From: Allofrancisella frigidaquae
Lineage (GTDB): Bacteria > Pseudomonadota > Gammaproteobacteria > Francisellales > Francisellaceae
Length of the DNA stretch: 64,000 bases
Assembly (NCBI RefSeq): GCF_012222825.1
Contig: NZ_CP038017.1
Location: forward strand, 248,001 to 312,000
Direction: 5' to 3'
The notes beneath the pieces are model-generated. The model ran no database searches. It was not told where the DNA came from and saw nothing but the letters and a program-made list of their open reading frames with translations. The position numbers and the translations under genes are program-made. Of the stretch, positions 27,303 through 37,779 are shown one piece after another; position 1 is the stretch's first letter, and every line of letters begins with the position of its first letter.

Positions 27303-29840
27303 CTATGAGTAAGAAAGTTTTTTTAATTCAAATAAAATATTTAGAGCTTCTAGTGGGGTGATACTATTAACGTCAAGTTTACTTAATTTTGCTTGTAACA
27401 AGCTTTCTTGTGGTGAAATTAGTTCTAAAGTAGCTTGTTGAGTTGGCTGAGTGTCGATTAAAGAGTTTTTATTTTCTAGCTTTTGGAGGTTTTTAGTTGC
27501 TGATTCTAAAACATCGGTTGGTATTCCAGCTAGTTTTGCAACTTGGATTCCATAAGACTTTTTAGCAGCACCTGCTACAGCTTTATGCATAAAGTAAATA
27601 TCGTCTTTGTACTCTTTAGCCTCAAAATGAGTATTTTTAATATTAGTATATTTATTAACTAATTCTGTAAGCTCAAAATAATGTGTAGCAAATAGTGTAA
27701 ATGCTCCTATTTTAGCAAATTTTTCAGCACAAGCTTCTGCTAATGATAAGCCATCAAACGTGCTAGTACCTCTACCTATCTCATCCATAATCACTAAAGA
27801 CTTATCGGTGGCATTATTAAGGATATAAGCAGTTTCTGTCATCTCAACCATAAAAGTTGATCTACCACTTGATATATCATCAGAAGCCCCAATTCTGGTA
27901 TAAATGGTATCTATATCACAAATATCCGCAGAACTTGCTGGTACAAATGAACCAATATGTGCTAGGAAAATCAACTGAGCAACTTGACGCATGTAAGTTG
28001 ATTTACCACCCATATTTGGACCTGTTATAATTTCTAAAGTATGAGTATCCTTGCCTAGAAAAGTATCATTAGGTATAAACGTCTCATCTATATTTTGCTC
28101 TATAGCAAGGTGACGAACATCTTTAAGCTTAAGTTTTTCAGAACTATTAAAGCTTGGTTGAACGAGATTAAGCTTGACTGCACGTTCTGCAAAGTTAGCT
28201 AGAACATCTATTTTGGCAATACTTTGCGCTGATTTTTGGATTTGAATATAATATTTAAGCACTTGTTGTAATAAATTTTCGTAGATTAGCTTTTCTCTAG
28301 CTAAAGCTCTTTCTTTAGACGATAAGATTTTGTTTTCAAAGTCTTTAAGTTCATCAGTTATATAACGTTCACTTGTTTTAAGAGTTTGTCGTCTTACGTA
28401 TTCAAGAGGAGCTTTATCAGCATATTGTTTGGAAAGCTCAATATAGTAGCCATGGATACGGTTATAACCAACCTTAAGATTGCTAATCCCAGTTTTTTGT
28501 TTTTGGAGTTGTTCAAATTTTAGTAAAAAATCGTAAGAATTATCTTTAATGCCTTTTAACTCATCAAGCTCAGGATCAAAACCTTCTTTAATAACTCCAC
28601 CATCACGTATGGTTGCTGGAGGGTTTTCTACAATAGCTTTTTTAAGAAGCTCTGCTAGATCATCAAGCTGGTAAATATTTTGGTTTATATTGCTTATATC
28701 TTGTGAAGATATTTCTTCTAATAATTTCTTTAGTTTAGGTATTTCTTCTAATGTATTTTGTAATGAAACCAAATCTTTTGGTTTAACTGTATTTAAAGCA
28801 ACTCGTGAAATTATTCTTTCTATGTCACTAATGTATCTAAGAGTCTCTTGGATCTTCAAAAAACTTTGTTTATCTTTTAATGCGTTGATTACGTTATGGC
28901 GAATTGCTATTTTATCAAGATTCTTGATTGGATTTTTAAAATATCTTTTAATTAAACGACTACCTAAACTGGTTTTACAATTATCAATTATACTTATTAG
29001 ACTAGATTTTGAATTATTATCTATTTCAAGATTATTGCGACTGTTTACATCTATCTTAAGTATTTGAATATCTTTTTCAAAACTAATATCTGTAATATGT
29101 TTAGGAGATTGTTTTAAAATATCTGTTAAATAAGCTAATATCGAGCCTATAGCTATCAATTGTTCAGTCTTATTATTTTGTAACACAGTTGTAGCTAGAG
29201 AAATATCCAAAGTGTTATTGATTTGTTTCTTTGCTTCATAACTACTGTAGTACCACTCTTCAAGGTGTTTTATTGGGACTTTTAAAAAGCCCTCTACAGC
29301 AAGATTATTACAGTTAGTTATAATTTCTTTAGGTGAAAGTCGAAGCACCTCATTTTTTAACTCGGGTAAATTACTGATAGTTTTAAGTAAATAAACCTTT
29401 CCTTGAGTATAGCTTGTATAAGCTAAGTAGTATTTATCATTTTTAACAAAAATACTTAGTAGTAAACTGTCTTGATTTGTATCTAAAAAAGCTTCTTCAG
29501 AAACTGTAGCAGGGGTGATAATACGAGTAACTTGACGCTCAACAGGACCTTTTGATGTAGCAGGATCACCTGTTTGCTCACATATGGCCACAGATAAGCC
29601 TTTTTTAATAATTTTAGCAATATAACCTTCAGCTGCATGGTATGGTACTCCAGCCATTGGGATAGGCTCTCCACTGGACTTGCCACGAGCTGTTAAGGTT
29701 ATATCAAGTAAGTTGGCAGCTTCTTTAGCATCCTCAAAGAATAATTCGTAAAAATCCCCCATACGGTAAAAAAGAAGTATATTTGGATATTGTGATTTTA
29801 TCTTTAGATACTGCTGTATCATCGGTGTGTGATTAGACAT
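27303..29840 (-). CDS. mutS: DNA mismatch repair protein MutS
   Basis: An 845-aa mismatch sensor. The N-terminal mismatch-binding motif is [17 protein letters not shown], with the Phe/Glu pair that wedges into DNA. The connector, core and clamp regions follow. The ATPase has Walker [15 protein letters not shown], Walker [14 protein letters not shown] and [11 protein letters not shown]. It dimerises and recruits MutL. Length is normal. It is divergent from accA across 167 bp. Confidence 0.98.
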   Translation of the reverse strand: MSNHTPMIQQYLKIKSQYPNILLFYRMGDFYELFFEDAKEAANLLDITLTARGKSSGEPIPMAGVPYHAAEGYIAKIIKKGLSVAICEQTGDPATSKGPVERQVTRIITPATVSEEAFLDTNQDSLLLSIFVKNDKYYLAYTSYTQGKVYLLKTISNLPELKNEVLRLSPKEIITNCNNLAVEGFLKVPIKHLEEWYYSSYEAKKQINNTLDISLATTVLQNNKTEQLIAIGSILAYLTDILKQSPKHITDISFEKDIQILKIDVNSRNNLEIDNNSKSSLISIIDNCKTSLGSRLIKRYFKNPIKNLDKIAIRHNVINALKDKQSFLKIQETLRYISDIERIISRVALNTVKPKDLVSLQNTLEEIPKLKKLLEEISSQDISNINQNIYQLDDLAELLKKAIVENPPATIRDGGVIKEGFDPELDELKGIKDNSYDFLLKFEQLQKQKTGISNLKVGYNRIHGYYIELSKQYADKAPLEYVRRQTLKTSERYITDELKDFENKILSSKERALAREKLIYENLLQQVLKYYIQIQKSAQSIAKIDVLANFAERAVKLNLVQPSFNSSEKLKLKDVRHLAIEQNIDETFIPNDTFLGKDTHTLEIITGPNMGGKSTYMRQVAQLIFLAHIGSFVPASSADICDIDTIYTRIGASDDISSGRSTFMVEMTETAYILNNATDKSLVIMDEIGRGTSTFDGLSLAEACAEKFAKIGAFTLFATHYFELTELVNKYTNIKNTHFEAKEYKDDIYFMHKAVAGAAKKSYGIQVAKLAGIPTDVLESATKNLQKLENKNSLIDTQPTQQATLELISPQESLLQAKLSKLDVNSITPLEALNILFELKKLSYS

Positions 29841-30007
29841 ATCTAAACTAGCTTAAAATTGTGATTAGTTAAACAATGATTATATAATACATCTATGACA
29901 TAGCAAACTAACAAAATCATACATAGTTGTTTTTTATTTTGCGAAAATAATTTATCATATTTGGTAACTTATTTTAAGATATTGTAAGCACACGTAGGGA
30001 ACCTAGG

Positions 30008-30955
30008 ATGAATTACTTGGATTTTGAGACAAAAATTAAGGAAGTAGAAGATAAAATTACTTCGCTTTCTCATGTTTTTGATGATGAAAAAACGGAAGCA
30101 GAATTAAAAAAACTAAACAAAAAAAGACTAGAATTAATGGAGTCGATTTATTCAAAACTGACTGACTGGCAAGTAGTACAGTTATCAAGACATCCAAATA
30201 GACCATACTTCAAAGACTTATTACCCTTAGTCTTTACTGACTTCCAGGAGCTTCATGGTGATAGAGCTTTTGGTGATGATTTAGCTGTTATAGGGGGGTT
30301 AGCGAAACTCAATAATCATCCTGTTATGGTTATAGGTCAAGAAAAAGGTCGTGACACAAAAAGCAAGATAAAACATAACTTTGGTATGATGCACCCAGAA
30401 GGATATCGAAAAGCTTTAAGGCTTATGAAATTAGCTGAGAAGTTTAATATGCCCGTGATTACTTTTATTGATACCCCAGGAGCTTACCCAGGTATTAAAG
30501 CAGAAGAGCGTGGTCAAAGTGAAGCTATTGCAAGGAATCTTTTTGAGATGAGTGCTCTTAAAGTTCCTATAGTTTGTACAGTTATAGGTGAAGGTTGTTC
30601 TGGCGGGGCACTAGGAATTGGTGTGGGAGATAAACTTTTGATGCTTCAATATAGCTATTTTGCTACTATTTCCCCAGAAGGATGTGCTTCAATTCTGCAT
30701 AAAACTGCGGAAAAAGCATCTGAAGTTACTCAAATGATGAATATAACTTCAGGGCGGTTGAAAGAGTTAAACATAGTTGATGAAGTAATCCCTGAACCAT
30801 TAGGCGGTGCTCACAGAGATTTCGTAACTACAGCTGAAAATATCAAAAAAGCATTAACTAAAGAGTTAAAAGATTTATGCCAAATGTCAGTAGAAGAACG
30901 CAACTCACAAAGGTATGATAAATTAATGTCTTTTGGGAAGTTTAAAGAGGCTTAA
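30008..30955 (+). CDS. accA: Acetyl-CoA carboxylase carboxyltransferase subunit alpha
   Basis: This 315-aa subunit works with AccD to transfer carboxyl from biotin to acetyl-CoA, the first step of fatty acid synthesis. The N-terminal coiled coil is followed by [20 protein letters not shown], then [41 protein letters not shown] and [20 protein letters not shown] are the CoA-binding carboxyltransferase core. Length is canonical. It is followed by the pilin genes after about 40 bp, possibly giving transcriptional read-through. Confidence 0.98.
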   Translation: MNYLDFETKIKEVEDKITSLSHVFDDEKTEAELKKLNKKRLELMESIYSKLTDWQVVQLSRHPNRPYFKDLLPLVFTDFQELHGDRAFGDDLAVIGGLAKLNNHPVMVIGQEKGRDTKSKIKHNFGMMHPEGYRKALRLMKLAEKFNMPVITFIDTPGAYPGIKAEERGQSEAIARNLFEMSALKVPIVCTVIGEGCSGGALGIGVGDKLLMLQYSYFATISPEGCASILHKTAEKASEVTQMMNITSGRLKELNIVDEVIPEPLGGAHRDFVTTAENIKKALTKELKDLCQMSVEERNSQRYDKLMSFGKFKEA

Positions 30956-30994
30956 TTCTTATCTATTTTTATTTTGGTTTAGGCTAGGAAAATT

Positions 30995-31492
30995 TTGTAT
31001 AAAAAAAAGTCACAAGCAGGTCTTGGTATTGTCGAAGCAATGTTGGCAGCATTAATTTTGCTGTTTGTTCTTTCTTCAGGTTTTTTACTGTTAAATAGTA
31101 TTCTAGTAAGTATTACGTTAGATAATAGACGTAATGAGATATCAAGTGTTTTAGATGATCGTGTTAGTGTATATAGACTAACAGGTGTTTTTGATGATTC
31201 AGCAACTAAAGACGGTATTAAATTTAAAAAAACAGTTGTAACAGAGCAAAGCAATAATGCTATGTCTTTAGGGCAGGAAAAGCCTGTGAATAGATTTAAA
31301 ATTTTGGGAATAAAAGATATAAAAGAGATGGCTAAAAGAGCTGATTATGAGGCCAAAAAAGCTAAAGCTAACGATGTTGAAATTATATATAAGGTGGTAA
31401 ACATAGCTGCATTTGATGATAAGCTTGGTGTAGCAGATAGAGTCAAGATTATACAAAGAGAAATAAAGCAAAATGATGGCGAAGAACAGTAA
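30995..31492 (+). CDS. Type IV minor pilin, PilV-like
   Basis: A 165-aa prepilin. It probably starts with TTG at 30995, preceded by TAGGA. After a short basic leader, KKKSQAG is cut before LGIVEAMLAALILLFVLSSG, giving Glu at mature position 5 and the long hydrophobic pilin helix. The remainder is a small soluble domain. It overlaps the next gene by 20 bp. It is the first of three pilin-like genes and likely primes pilus assembly at the inner membrane. Confidence 0.8.
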   Translation: MYKKKSQAGLGIVEAMLAALILLFVLSSGFLLLNSILVSITLDNRRNEISSVLDDRVSVYRLTGVFDDSATKDGIKFKKTVVTEQSNNAMSLGQEKPVNRFKILGIKDIKEMAKRADYEAKKAKANDVEIIYKVVNIAAFDDKLGVADRVKIIQREIKQNDGEEQ

Positions 31493-32477
31493 AAAAATCG
31501 CTGGATTTACCTTGCCAGAGCTAATGGTTTCAATAGTTATAGCAGCTATAGTTATGGCGATGGCAATAAATGTCTATATAGATATGAAAAATCAATACAA
31601 TAAGCTTAATAGTAAACACCAGATCAATTCTAAACAGCTTATAACGAAACAGATTTTCTACAACGCTATTTCAAAAATAGGCTTTGCTACAAAGTATGGC
31701 GATATGTATCAAGAGCTTGTGGATAACTCAGGGGATAGTTCTGGTGATATCTTCGGGAAATTTGGAATTTTAACTATAGGAAAAAGCCCTATAAAAGGCA
31801 TTAAGAGCCTGCCAGAAAATTTAACATTAGATCCAGAATCTTGTGATGAGAGAGTAAAAAATGAAAAATATTTCAGTCAGCAAAACAGTATTTACTGCAT
31901 TCAACCTAATACAGATTATATAGCTATCCAGCGTGCCAGCTTAAGTTCAACTCTAAAAACTAACTCATCAAATAATATTTTCAAGGTAAACAGGTTTCAA
32001 AAAGAAGTTGTACCAGAAAAAGATATTTCTATGGATGATTATTTGGTTTTGTGTAATGTTTTTGAGTGTGATTTGGTAAAGACTATGGCTGTTACAGGTG
32101 ATTTTGTATCAACTTATTCACGCGTTGAGGATAAGTTTAAAGTGGGTGACTATGTTGGTAAATATATTTTAGAAATATTTTTTGTGGCAGATTCTGGTCA
32201 AAAAGATAAACAGGGTAATAAAATTTATTCATTGTACGAGTATGTGAAACAAAATGCTAATGATTCTGAGATTTATGAGTTGATAAACGATGTAAGTAAC
32301 CTGAAGGTTGAGTATGTTTTAAATGCAGATATTAGTCAAGGTGGTGCTAACCTTAACTGGAAGCAAATAGCAACACAGCCTATTAGTGTTAAAAGTGATT
32401 CAGTCGCGGCTTTGAGAATATCTTTTAAAGTTGCGGATGATATTTTTAGTAAGATATTTTTGTTAGAAAATACATAA
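31473..32477 (+). CDS. Type IV minor pilin, PilW-like
   Basis: A 334-aa prepilin. The leader MAKNSKKIAG is followed by FTLPELMVSIVIAAIVMAMA, a textbook prepilin peptidase site with Glu5. The large soluble domain and length fit PilW/ComB-like minor pilins. A tandem ATG at its start makes one or two N-terminal residues ambiguous. It overlaps the PilV-like gene and is 13 bp from the large PilX-like gene, so all three are co-translated components of one initiation complex, by inference. Confidence 0.8.
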   Translation: MMAKNSKKIAGFTLPELMVSIVIAAIVMAMAINVYIDMKNQYNKLNSKHQINSKQLITKQIFYNAISKIGFATKYGDMYQELVDNSGDSSGDIFGKFGILTIGKSPIKGIKSLPENLTLDPESCDERVKNEKYFSQQNSIYCIQPNTDYIAIQRASLSSTLKTNSSNNIFKVNRFQKEVVPEKDISMDDYLVLCNVFECDLVKTMAVTGDFVSTYSRVEDKFKVGDYVGKYILEIFFVADSGQKDKQGNKIYSLYEYVKQNANDSEIYELINDVSNLKVEYVLNADISQGGANLNWKQIATQPISVKSDSVAALRISFKVADDIFSKIFLLENT

Positions 32478-32490
32478 AGAGATTAGTTTA

Positions 32491-34386
32491 ATGTTCAAGA
32501 GGATAAAAAGTAATAAAAATTCAGGATCTGTATTACTTATGGCATTGATATTCTCTTTTGTGATTATGGTGATGCTTACCGCGCTTTTATATTCTTTTAA
32601 AATGGGTTTACTTACTACCAAAAGTATTATAAAAAATAGCGATGAAAAAGTAATTGGGGAAACATATATAGCAAGTGCTAAGGACGATATTGACTTTTCT
32701 AAACCAAGCGAGCTTAAAATAGGTAATAGTACCTTTGAAATAACAGTAGATGAAGATGATATTTCAACATTTTTTCCAAAAAATAGTAACGCTGAACTAT
32801 TCCAAGCGCAGCAATACAGTAGTTTTAAATCTACATATAAAGCATATAATGATGGTTCAAAAGTTGATTTAGCCAAAAAAATTATTTATAACGTTCCATC
32901 GGCTAATACTTATAAAAATTATAATACAGATTACGTGCCTATTAATGTACCAATGATAGACATTGCTGCGATGACAGATTACCAAGCAAGAAATTATCGT
33001 TTAACAATCGATGGGCTATTAAAAGATGCGCCTAAAGGCTTTATTGGCTTTATTGAAAAACAAAATAAACAGATAAATATATTTACAGATAAAGCAAAAA
33101 TTGGTGTGCCAATTCCACAAGGTATGGGTACAGACTATAAAATTAAGGTTGGTTGGAACCTTGAAAATGGACAATGGCAGTTAATGCTACTGATGTATGA
33201 TATAAACAAGCTTTTTACAACTAGTGTTGTTCTTGAAGATTTACTAGCTGATAATATTGAAGGTTTAGAAGCAGATACAAAAGCATTAGGTGATGAGATA
33301 GGTAAGTGGCAGCCAGTTATTTCTGGAGATTCAAAAGGTGGTTCGTCAGCAGCACAATTTGTTAGAGAAAATATTTTTGATGCAGCATGGTATTTTGAGG
33401 ATAGCGATGGTCCTCCCCAAATACTTTTAGCAAGAAAAGCTGATCAAAAGAAGGGTAATCAAGAAGTGTTAGAAGTTTATTATTCAACTTATTCAACTAC
33501 TAATAATCAATATAGCCTTAAACTAGGTGATAGCTTAAATTTAAAAGCTAGTCTTAAAGAAGAAAATGTGAAACTTTTAGTGCCAGATTTTGCTAATAAT
33601 CTTGATGCAAAAATGGCTTTTATATTTCATCCAAATAACGAAAGTAAAAATCTTATGGGTATAAGTGATTTTAACTATAATGGTGATCATAGAGTCGGTA
33701 AAAGTCTAGATACTTACATAGATGGAGAAAGCTTTGGTAAGCCTGTTATTATTTCTAAATCAGACAATTCGTTATTTATAGTAACTTTTGAGCCGGATAA
33801 AGTACATCGCTATGAGTACAAAAAAGGTTTAGGTAGTTTTATATCTCTAGATTTTGGCATTAATGGTCTAGAAAAAGAACTCAAAACGCAAGACGAAGAA
33901 GACGATGTTTTTAAACTTTTCTCATCCAAAGACGATAACAATGAACAGAATAAAGATATTGTAGAGCAAATTATACCTAAATTTGGTTATTTATTTGTTT
34001 TCACTAAAACAAAAGTAATACAGATGGACGAAAACTTAGAGATTTTACAGGAAATAGATTTAAGCGGTGAAGAGCCTCAAATCTTAGCTGATTTAGAGGC
34101 TGTCAAGAACACTATTAATAAGATTTATATACAATCCAAAGCGTTAGATGCCAAAGTTCAAGAAATACGTGATGAACTAGGGGATAAGCTTGAACCAAAA
34201 GACAAAAATGAAATTGAGGATAGATTTGAAAAAAGTAAGGATAATAGAATAGATATTAAAAGCAGGCAACCGGATAAACAACAAGATCAAGGTGATAGTT
34301 CTGGAGAAGAACCTATACCGGCTCCTGTATATTTAGATAGTAAATATTTTTATCCATTAGGCGTAGTTAAGCAGATAACATTATGA
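32491..34386 (+). CDS. Large PilX-like pilus assembly protein
   Basis: A 631-aa protein. The N terminus resembles PilX (NSGSVLLMALIFSFVIMVML), a single transmembrane helix without the usual prepilin Glu5 context. The rest is exported: a repeated beta-rich region from about 200 to 480 that could be a propeller-like or adhesin domain. A coiled, Glu/Lys-rich stretch (530-600) follows. Most PilX proteins are below 250 aa, so this may combine PilX and PilY1-like roles. The stop overlaps the murQ start by four bases. Confidence 0.65.
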   Translation: MFKRIKSNKNSGSVLLMALIFSFVIMVMLTALLYSFKMGLLTTKSIIKNSDEKVIGETYIASAKDDIDFSKPSELKIGNSTFEITVDEDDISTFFPKNSNAELFQAQQYSSFKSTYKAYNDGSKVDLAKKIIYNVPSANTYKNYNTDYVPINVPMIDIAAMTDYQARNYRLTIDGLLKDAPKGFIGFIEKQNKQINIFTDKAKIGVPIPQGMGTDYKIKVGWNLENGQWQLMLLMYDINKLFTTSVVLEDLLADNIEGLEADTKALGDEIGKWQPVISGDSKGGSSAAQFVRENIFDAAWYFEDSDGPPQILLARKADQKKGNQEVLEVYYSTYSTTNNQYSLKLGDSLNLKASLKEENVKLLVPDFANNLDAKMAFIFHPNNESKNLMGISDFNYNGDHRVGKSLDTYIDGESFGKPVIISKSDNSLFIVTFEPDKVHRYEYKKGLGSFISLDFGINGLEKELKTQDEEDDVFKLFSSKDDNNEQNKDIVEQIIPKFGYLFVFTKTKVIQMDENLEILQEIDLSGEEPQILADLEAVKNTINKIYIQSKALDAKVQEIRDELGDKLEPKDKNEIEDRFEKSKDNRIDIKSRQPDKQQDQGDSSGEEPIPAPVYLDSKYFYPLGVVKQITL

Positions 34387-35267
34387 GTATATTAAAGGAT
34401 ATAAATACTGAGCTGAGAAACTCAAAAAGTTTTGATCTAGATACAATGTCTATTTCAGATGCAGTAACTTTGATGATAAATGAGGAATATAACATTATCG
34501 AAGCTTTAAAAGAGCAACATAACAATATAGTTCAAGTTATTACCCGAAGCTCTCAAGTGCTTAAAAATAACGGTAGGATTATATATGTTGGAGCGGGTAC
34601 AAGTGGTCGGCTAGGTATTTTAGATGCAGTTGAGTGTCCACCAACGTTTAGTGTGGACTATAATACAATCGTTGGAATTATAGCTGGTGGTGAGAAAGCT
34701 TTTATTAAAGCCCAAGAAGGAGCTGAAGATGATCCGCAACTGGCTTACCAAGATTTAAAGAAAATAGGTTTAAGTGAAAATGATATGGTTATAGGTATTG
34801 CAGCTAGCGGTAGGACTCCATACGTTATAGGAGCACTTGAATATGCAAAGCTAGTCAAAGCTGAAACTGTAGCGATTAGTTGCACGAAAAAAGCAAAGAT
34901 CTCAGAGTGCGCAAACTATAGTATAGAAGCAGTACCTGGACCAGAAATTTTAACAGGCTCAACTAGGTTAAAAGCTGGAACAACTCAAAAATTAATTTTG
35001 AATATGATTTCGACCTTGTCCATGGTATCTGTAGGGAAAGTTTATCAAAACCTTATGATAGATGTTAAGCCAACTAATGAAAAGTTAGTCGAAAGAGCGA
35101 AGTTAATAATTTGTGAAGCTACTGGCGTTGAGTATGCTACAGCAGGAGCATTTTATATAAAAGCAAATAAGTCAGTTAAAATAGCTATAGTAATGATATT
35201 AAATGATTGTGATTATGATCAGGCTTTGGCAATATTAAAGAATAATAATAATTTTATAAAGAGATAA
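34383..35267 (+). CDS. murQ: N-acetylmuramic acid 6-phosphate etherase
   Basis: A 294-aa SIS-domain enzyme that removes the lactyl ether from MurNAc-6-phosphate during cell-wall recycling. The family blocks are IYVGAGTSGRLGILDAVECP, GIAASGRTPYVIGAL and GPEILTGSTRLKAGTTQKL. Length is nearly complete. It is translationally coupled (ATGA overlap) to the pilus gene upstream. No MurNAc phosphotransferase system or AnmK gene lies nearby, so the substrate source must be elsewhere. Confidence 0.93.
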   Translation: MSILKDINTELRNSKSFDLDTMSISDAVTLMINEEYNIIEALKEQHNNIVQVITRSSQVLKNNGRIIYVGAGTSGRLGILDAVECPPTFSVDYNTIVGIIAGGEKAFIKAQEGAEDDPQLAYQDLKKIGLSENDMVIGIAASGRTPYVIGALEYAKLVKAETVAISCTKKAKISECANYSIEAVPGPEILTGSTRLKAGTTQKLILNMISTLSMVSVGKVYQNLMIDVKPTNEKLVERAKLIICEATGVEYATAGAFYIKANKSVKIAIVMILNDCDYDQALAILKNNNNFIKR

Positions 35268-35271
35268 GAAA

Positions 35272-35697
35272 ATGAAAGTATTACTGATTTTTATATTTGC
35301 GTTAATGTCAATATTTATGTTGTATGCTAATGTTTATGAAGGTCAAGAAAATGGTGTGGCTGCTTTTTCTAATACTGAATTTAAAGGCTCTAAAGAAATA
35401 AATCTTTCATCAGAGCCTATTACGGTGGTTAAGACGGTTGGATTAAAGAATTATTCACAAAAAATATATTTAGATAACACTGATAAATCTTATAAAGATA
35501 ATAGCTATAACAATAATTACAGTAATTACAGTAATCAAGACACTTTGCGAGGATCATTTCCTGAGGTATTCACAGATAACTATTATGATTTTTACGGTCG
35601 TAATTTTCAATATCAAAACTTAATGTCTTCAACTATGGGTATGAGTATGTATACTCAAGGTGGAGCTAATAATTCTAGATTAGAAAATAATTACTAG
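35272..35697 (+). CDS. Small exported DUF4124-like protein
   Basis: A 141-aa protein with a signal peptide (residues 1-19, ending LYA). The segment NVYEGQENGVAAFSNTEFKG resembles the N-terminal DUF4124 motif of the protein at 22238. The rest is low complexity, rich in Asn, Tyr and Ser. It starts four bases after murQ. Function unknown; probably periplasmic. Confidence 0.6.
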   Translation: MKVLLIFIFALMSIFMLYANVYEGQENGVAAFSNTEFKGSKEINLSSEPITVVKTVGLKNYSQKIYLDNTDKSYKDNSYNNNYSNYSNQDTLRGSFPEVFTDNYYDFYGRNFQYQNLMSSTMGMSMYTQGGANNSRLENNY

Positions 35698-35732
35698 AGT
35701 TTCTAATAAAGCTAGATGAGGAAGATAGTAAT

Positions 35733-36437
35733 ATGAAAAAAAGTTTTTTGAGTTTAGCGATTTTTTTATGTGGTTTGAAATCTGGATTTTCAGACACTTG
35801 TCATCCACCTATAGATGGTTCTAAACAAAATTTTATAATTGGTTATGGTAGTTTAGTAAACGATAAATCACGTCAAAGAACAAATCCTGAAGCGGTAAAT
35901 GCCTATCCAATAGAAGTAAAAAACTTTAAAAGAATTTGGGGATTAAGAGCAACAGGCTCATTTAAGGGTACATTCTTATTAGCAGTTCCATCGACAGGTA
36001 GCACATTAAATGCGGTGTATTATCTAACAAATGAAAAAGCGGTTGAGGCTACTGATAAAAGAGAAAGCGATTATTGCCGTTATAAGGTGCCTAGTATAGA
36101 TGTAGAAGCTTTAGGGTTAAAAAACCTTCAACAAGGAGATTACTGGATATATGCTAGAGATGCAAAAGCGATACAAAAACCTAATGAAGAATTCCCAATT
36201 ATTCAGTCATACGTTGATATATTTATTAAAGGGTGTATGGAAATTCAAAATAGGTATTTGGTAGCAAATTATGTTCAACAGTGTATAAACACAACTAGCC
36301 TTTGGGATAATAATACGTGGGTAAATGATAGAGTAAATCCAAGAAGGCCAACTGACTCAACCCCAGATGCAATAGCTATAGATAATGCTTTAGTTAGACA
36401 CCTTGGTACTGATTATTATACCCATAAGTATGGATAA
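35733..36437 (+). CDS. Exported gamma-glutamylcyclotransferase-like protein
   Basis: A 234-aa protein with an N-terminal signal sequence (cleavage near GFS-DT) and a GGCT/ChaC-type fold. The substrate loop is FIIGYGSLVNDKSRQRT and the catalytic Glu is in TDKRESDYCRYKV. The family cleaves gamma-glutamyl peptides such as glutathione to 5-oxoproline plus the remaining peptide or amine. Export to the periplasm is unusual, since known enzymes are cytosolic. Francisella needs cysteine from glutathione, so periplasmic glutathione breakdown is an attractive but unproven role. Confidence 0.75.
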   Translation: MKKSFLSLAIFLCGLKSGFSDTCHPPIDGSKQNFIIGYGSLVNDKSRQRTNPEAVNAYPIEVKNFKRIWGLRATGSFKGTFLLAVPSTGSTLNAVYYLTNEKAVEATDKRESDYCRYKVPSIDVEALGLKNLQQGDYWIYARDAKAIQKPNEEFPIIQSYVDIFIKGCMEIQNRYLVANYVQQCINTTSLWDNNTWVNDRVNPRRPTDSTPDAIAIDNALVRHLGTDYYTHKYG

Positions 36438-36459
36438 ACCTTTAAATTAACAGAGTTTT

Positions 36460-37767
36460 TTAAGCTTTTCTTATTTCTATTTCATCATTGGCAGCACGTT
36501 TGATAGTTTTGGGTGGATAGATCATATTTAACACAATCTTTAGTGTTGATCCTTGAGCTAATATAGAAAGTATAACTACTATATATGTCACGCTAACAAT
36601 AAGGTGGCCTTCGTCAGGAAGTGATAGTGCTAATGCTAAAGATATTCCACCTCTAACTCCTGACCATGCTACTAGTATATTATCTTTTGTCGAAGCTCTA
36701 GTGAGTTTCTTATCGATAACAGTAATAGGTATTGAAATACTAATAAACCTTGCGAAAGTGACTATGAATATGCCAACTACGCCAATCCAAAGAGCAACAC
36801 GGTTGAAAGTTATGCTAGTTAACTCTAGTCCTATTAAGATAAATAAAAAAGAGTTAAGCATATTATCAATAATCATCCAAAAGTTATCTACCTTCTTAAC
36901 TTGGTCAGGACAAGATTTTTTGTTATCTGATAAATTATTGCCAATAAAAAGACCAGCTATAACCATGGCAATAGGACCAGAAACATGTAGACTATGTGCT
37001 ATTAGGTAACCCATGCTTGCAACAGCTAGTGTTACAAAAATAGATGTTTCAGCATCTTTATTGGTTTTTAAAAAGACTAAAGCTATTCTTGCAAAAATAT
37101 AACCTAAGATAATCCCACCGCCAGCTTCTATAGAAATCTGTTTAGTGATAAGCCAAAGATAATCAACATTATTATCAATATACTGCCCGAATTCTCCACC
37201 GCTACCAAAAAAAACCACATTTGACAAAATTACAAATAAAACGATACCTGTAGCATCATTAAATAATGATTCGCCAACAACACGAGTTTTTATATAGTTT
37301 GGTATAGTTTTGTTTCCAGCTAATGTGCTAATTACAGCTATAGGGTCTGTTGGTGAGATTAATGCTCCAAAGACTAAACAATATCCAAAACTAAGCTCAA
37401 AGCCGACTAGTTTACAAAAGCCATATATTAAAACTGCAGTAGTAAATGCAGATAGAAGTAGTCCAACACTAGCTAACCCAAAAATTGCTTTTAACTCTTT
37501 TTTTAGCTCAATCATATTAAAATGTAAGGCATTTGCAAAAAGTAAAAATGATAGCATCCCATCTAAGACTGTAGTTTGGAAATCAAAACTGGATAAGGCA
37601 ACTACCAGAAAGTTAGTAGTACTTAAAAAAGATGCACAAATTGCTGAAAAAGTTATTGAAAGAATGGTCAAACCTATAGCTTTTGGCAGTTTGAGGAATT
37701 TGGTATTTATATAGCTCATCATAGCAGCTACTACAGTTAGTAAACTAAATAAAAAATATTCATTCAT
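36460..37767 (-). CDS. CPA1-family sodium/proton antiporter (NhaP-like)
   Basis: A 435-aa inner-membrane antiporter with about 12 helices. ATG 37767 is chosen over an upstream TTG because AGGAA is correctly spaced. GALISPTDPIAVISTLAG carries the ion-binding TDP, GESLFNDATGIVLFVILSN has the ND motif, and AWSGVRGGISLALALSLP is the conserved late Arg block. It exports Na+ or K+ for H+. It follows the PAPS-reductase-like gene by only a few bases, with trpS further upstream on the same strand. Confidence 0.92.
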   Translation of the reverse strand: MNEYFLFSLLTVVAAMMSYINTKFLKLPKAIGLTILSITFSAICASFLSTTNFLVVALSSFDFQTTVLDGMLSFLLFANALHFNMIELKKELKAIFGLASVGLLLSAFTTAVLIYGFCKLVGFELSFGYCLVFGALISPTDPIAVISTLAGNKTIPNYIKTRVVGESLFNDATGIVLFVILSNVVFFGSGGEFGQYIDNNVDYLWLITKQISIEAGGGIILGYIFARIALVFLKTNKDAETSIFVTLAVASMGYLIAHSLHVSGPIAMVIAGLFIGNNLSDNKKSCPDQVKKVDNFWMIIDNMLNSFLFILIGLELTSITFNRVALWIGVVGIFIVTFARFISISIPITVIDKKLTRASTKDNILVAWSGVRGGISLALALSLPDEGHLIVSVTYIVVILSILAQGSTLKIVLNMIYPPKTIKRAANDEIEIRKA

Positions 37768-37779
37768 AGGCAATATTCC

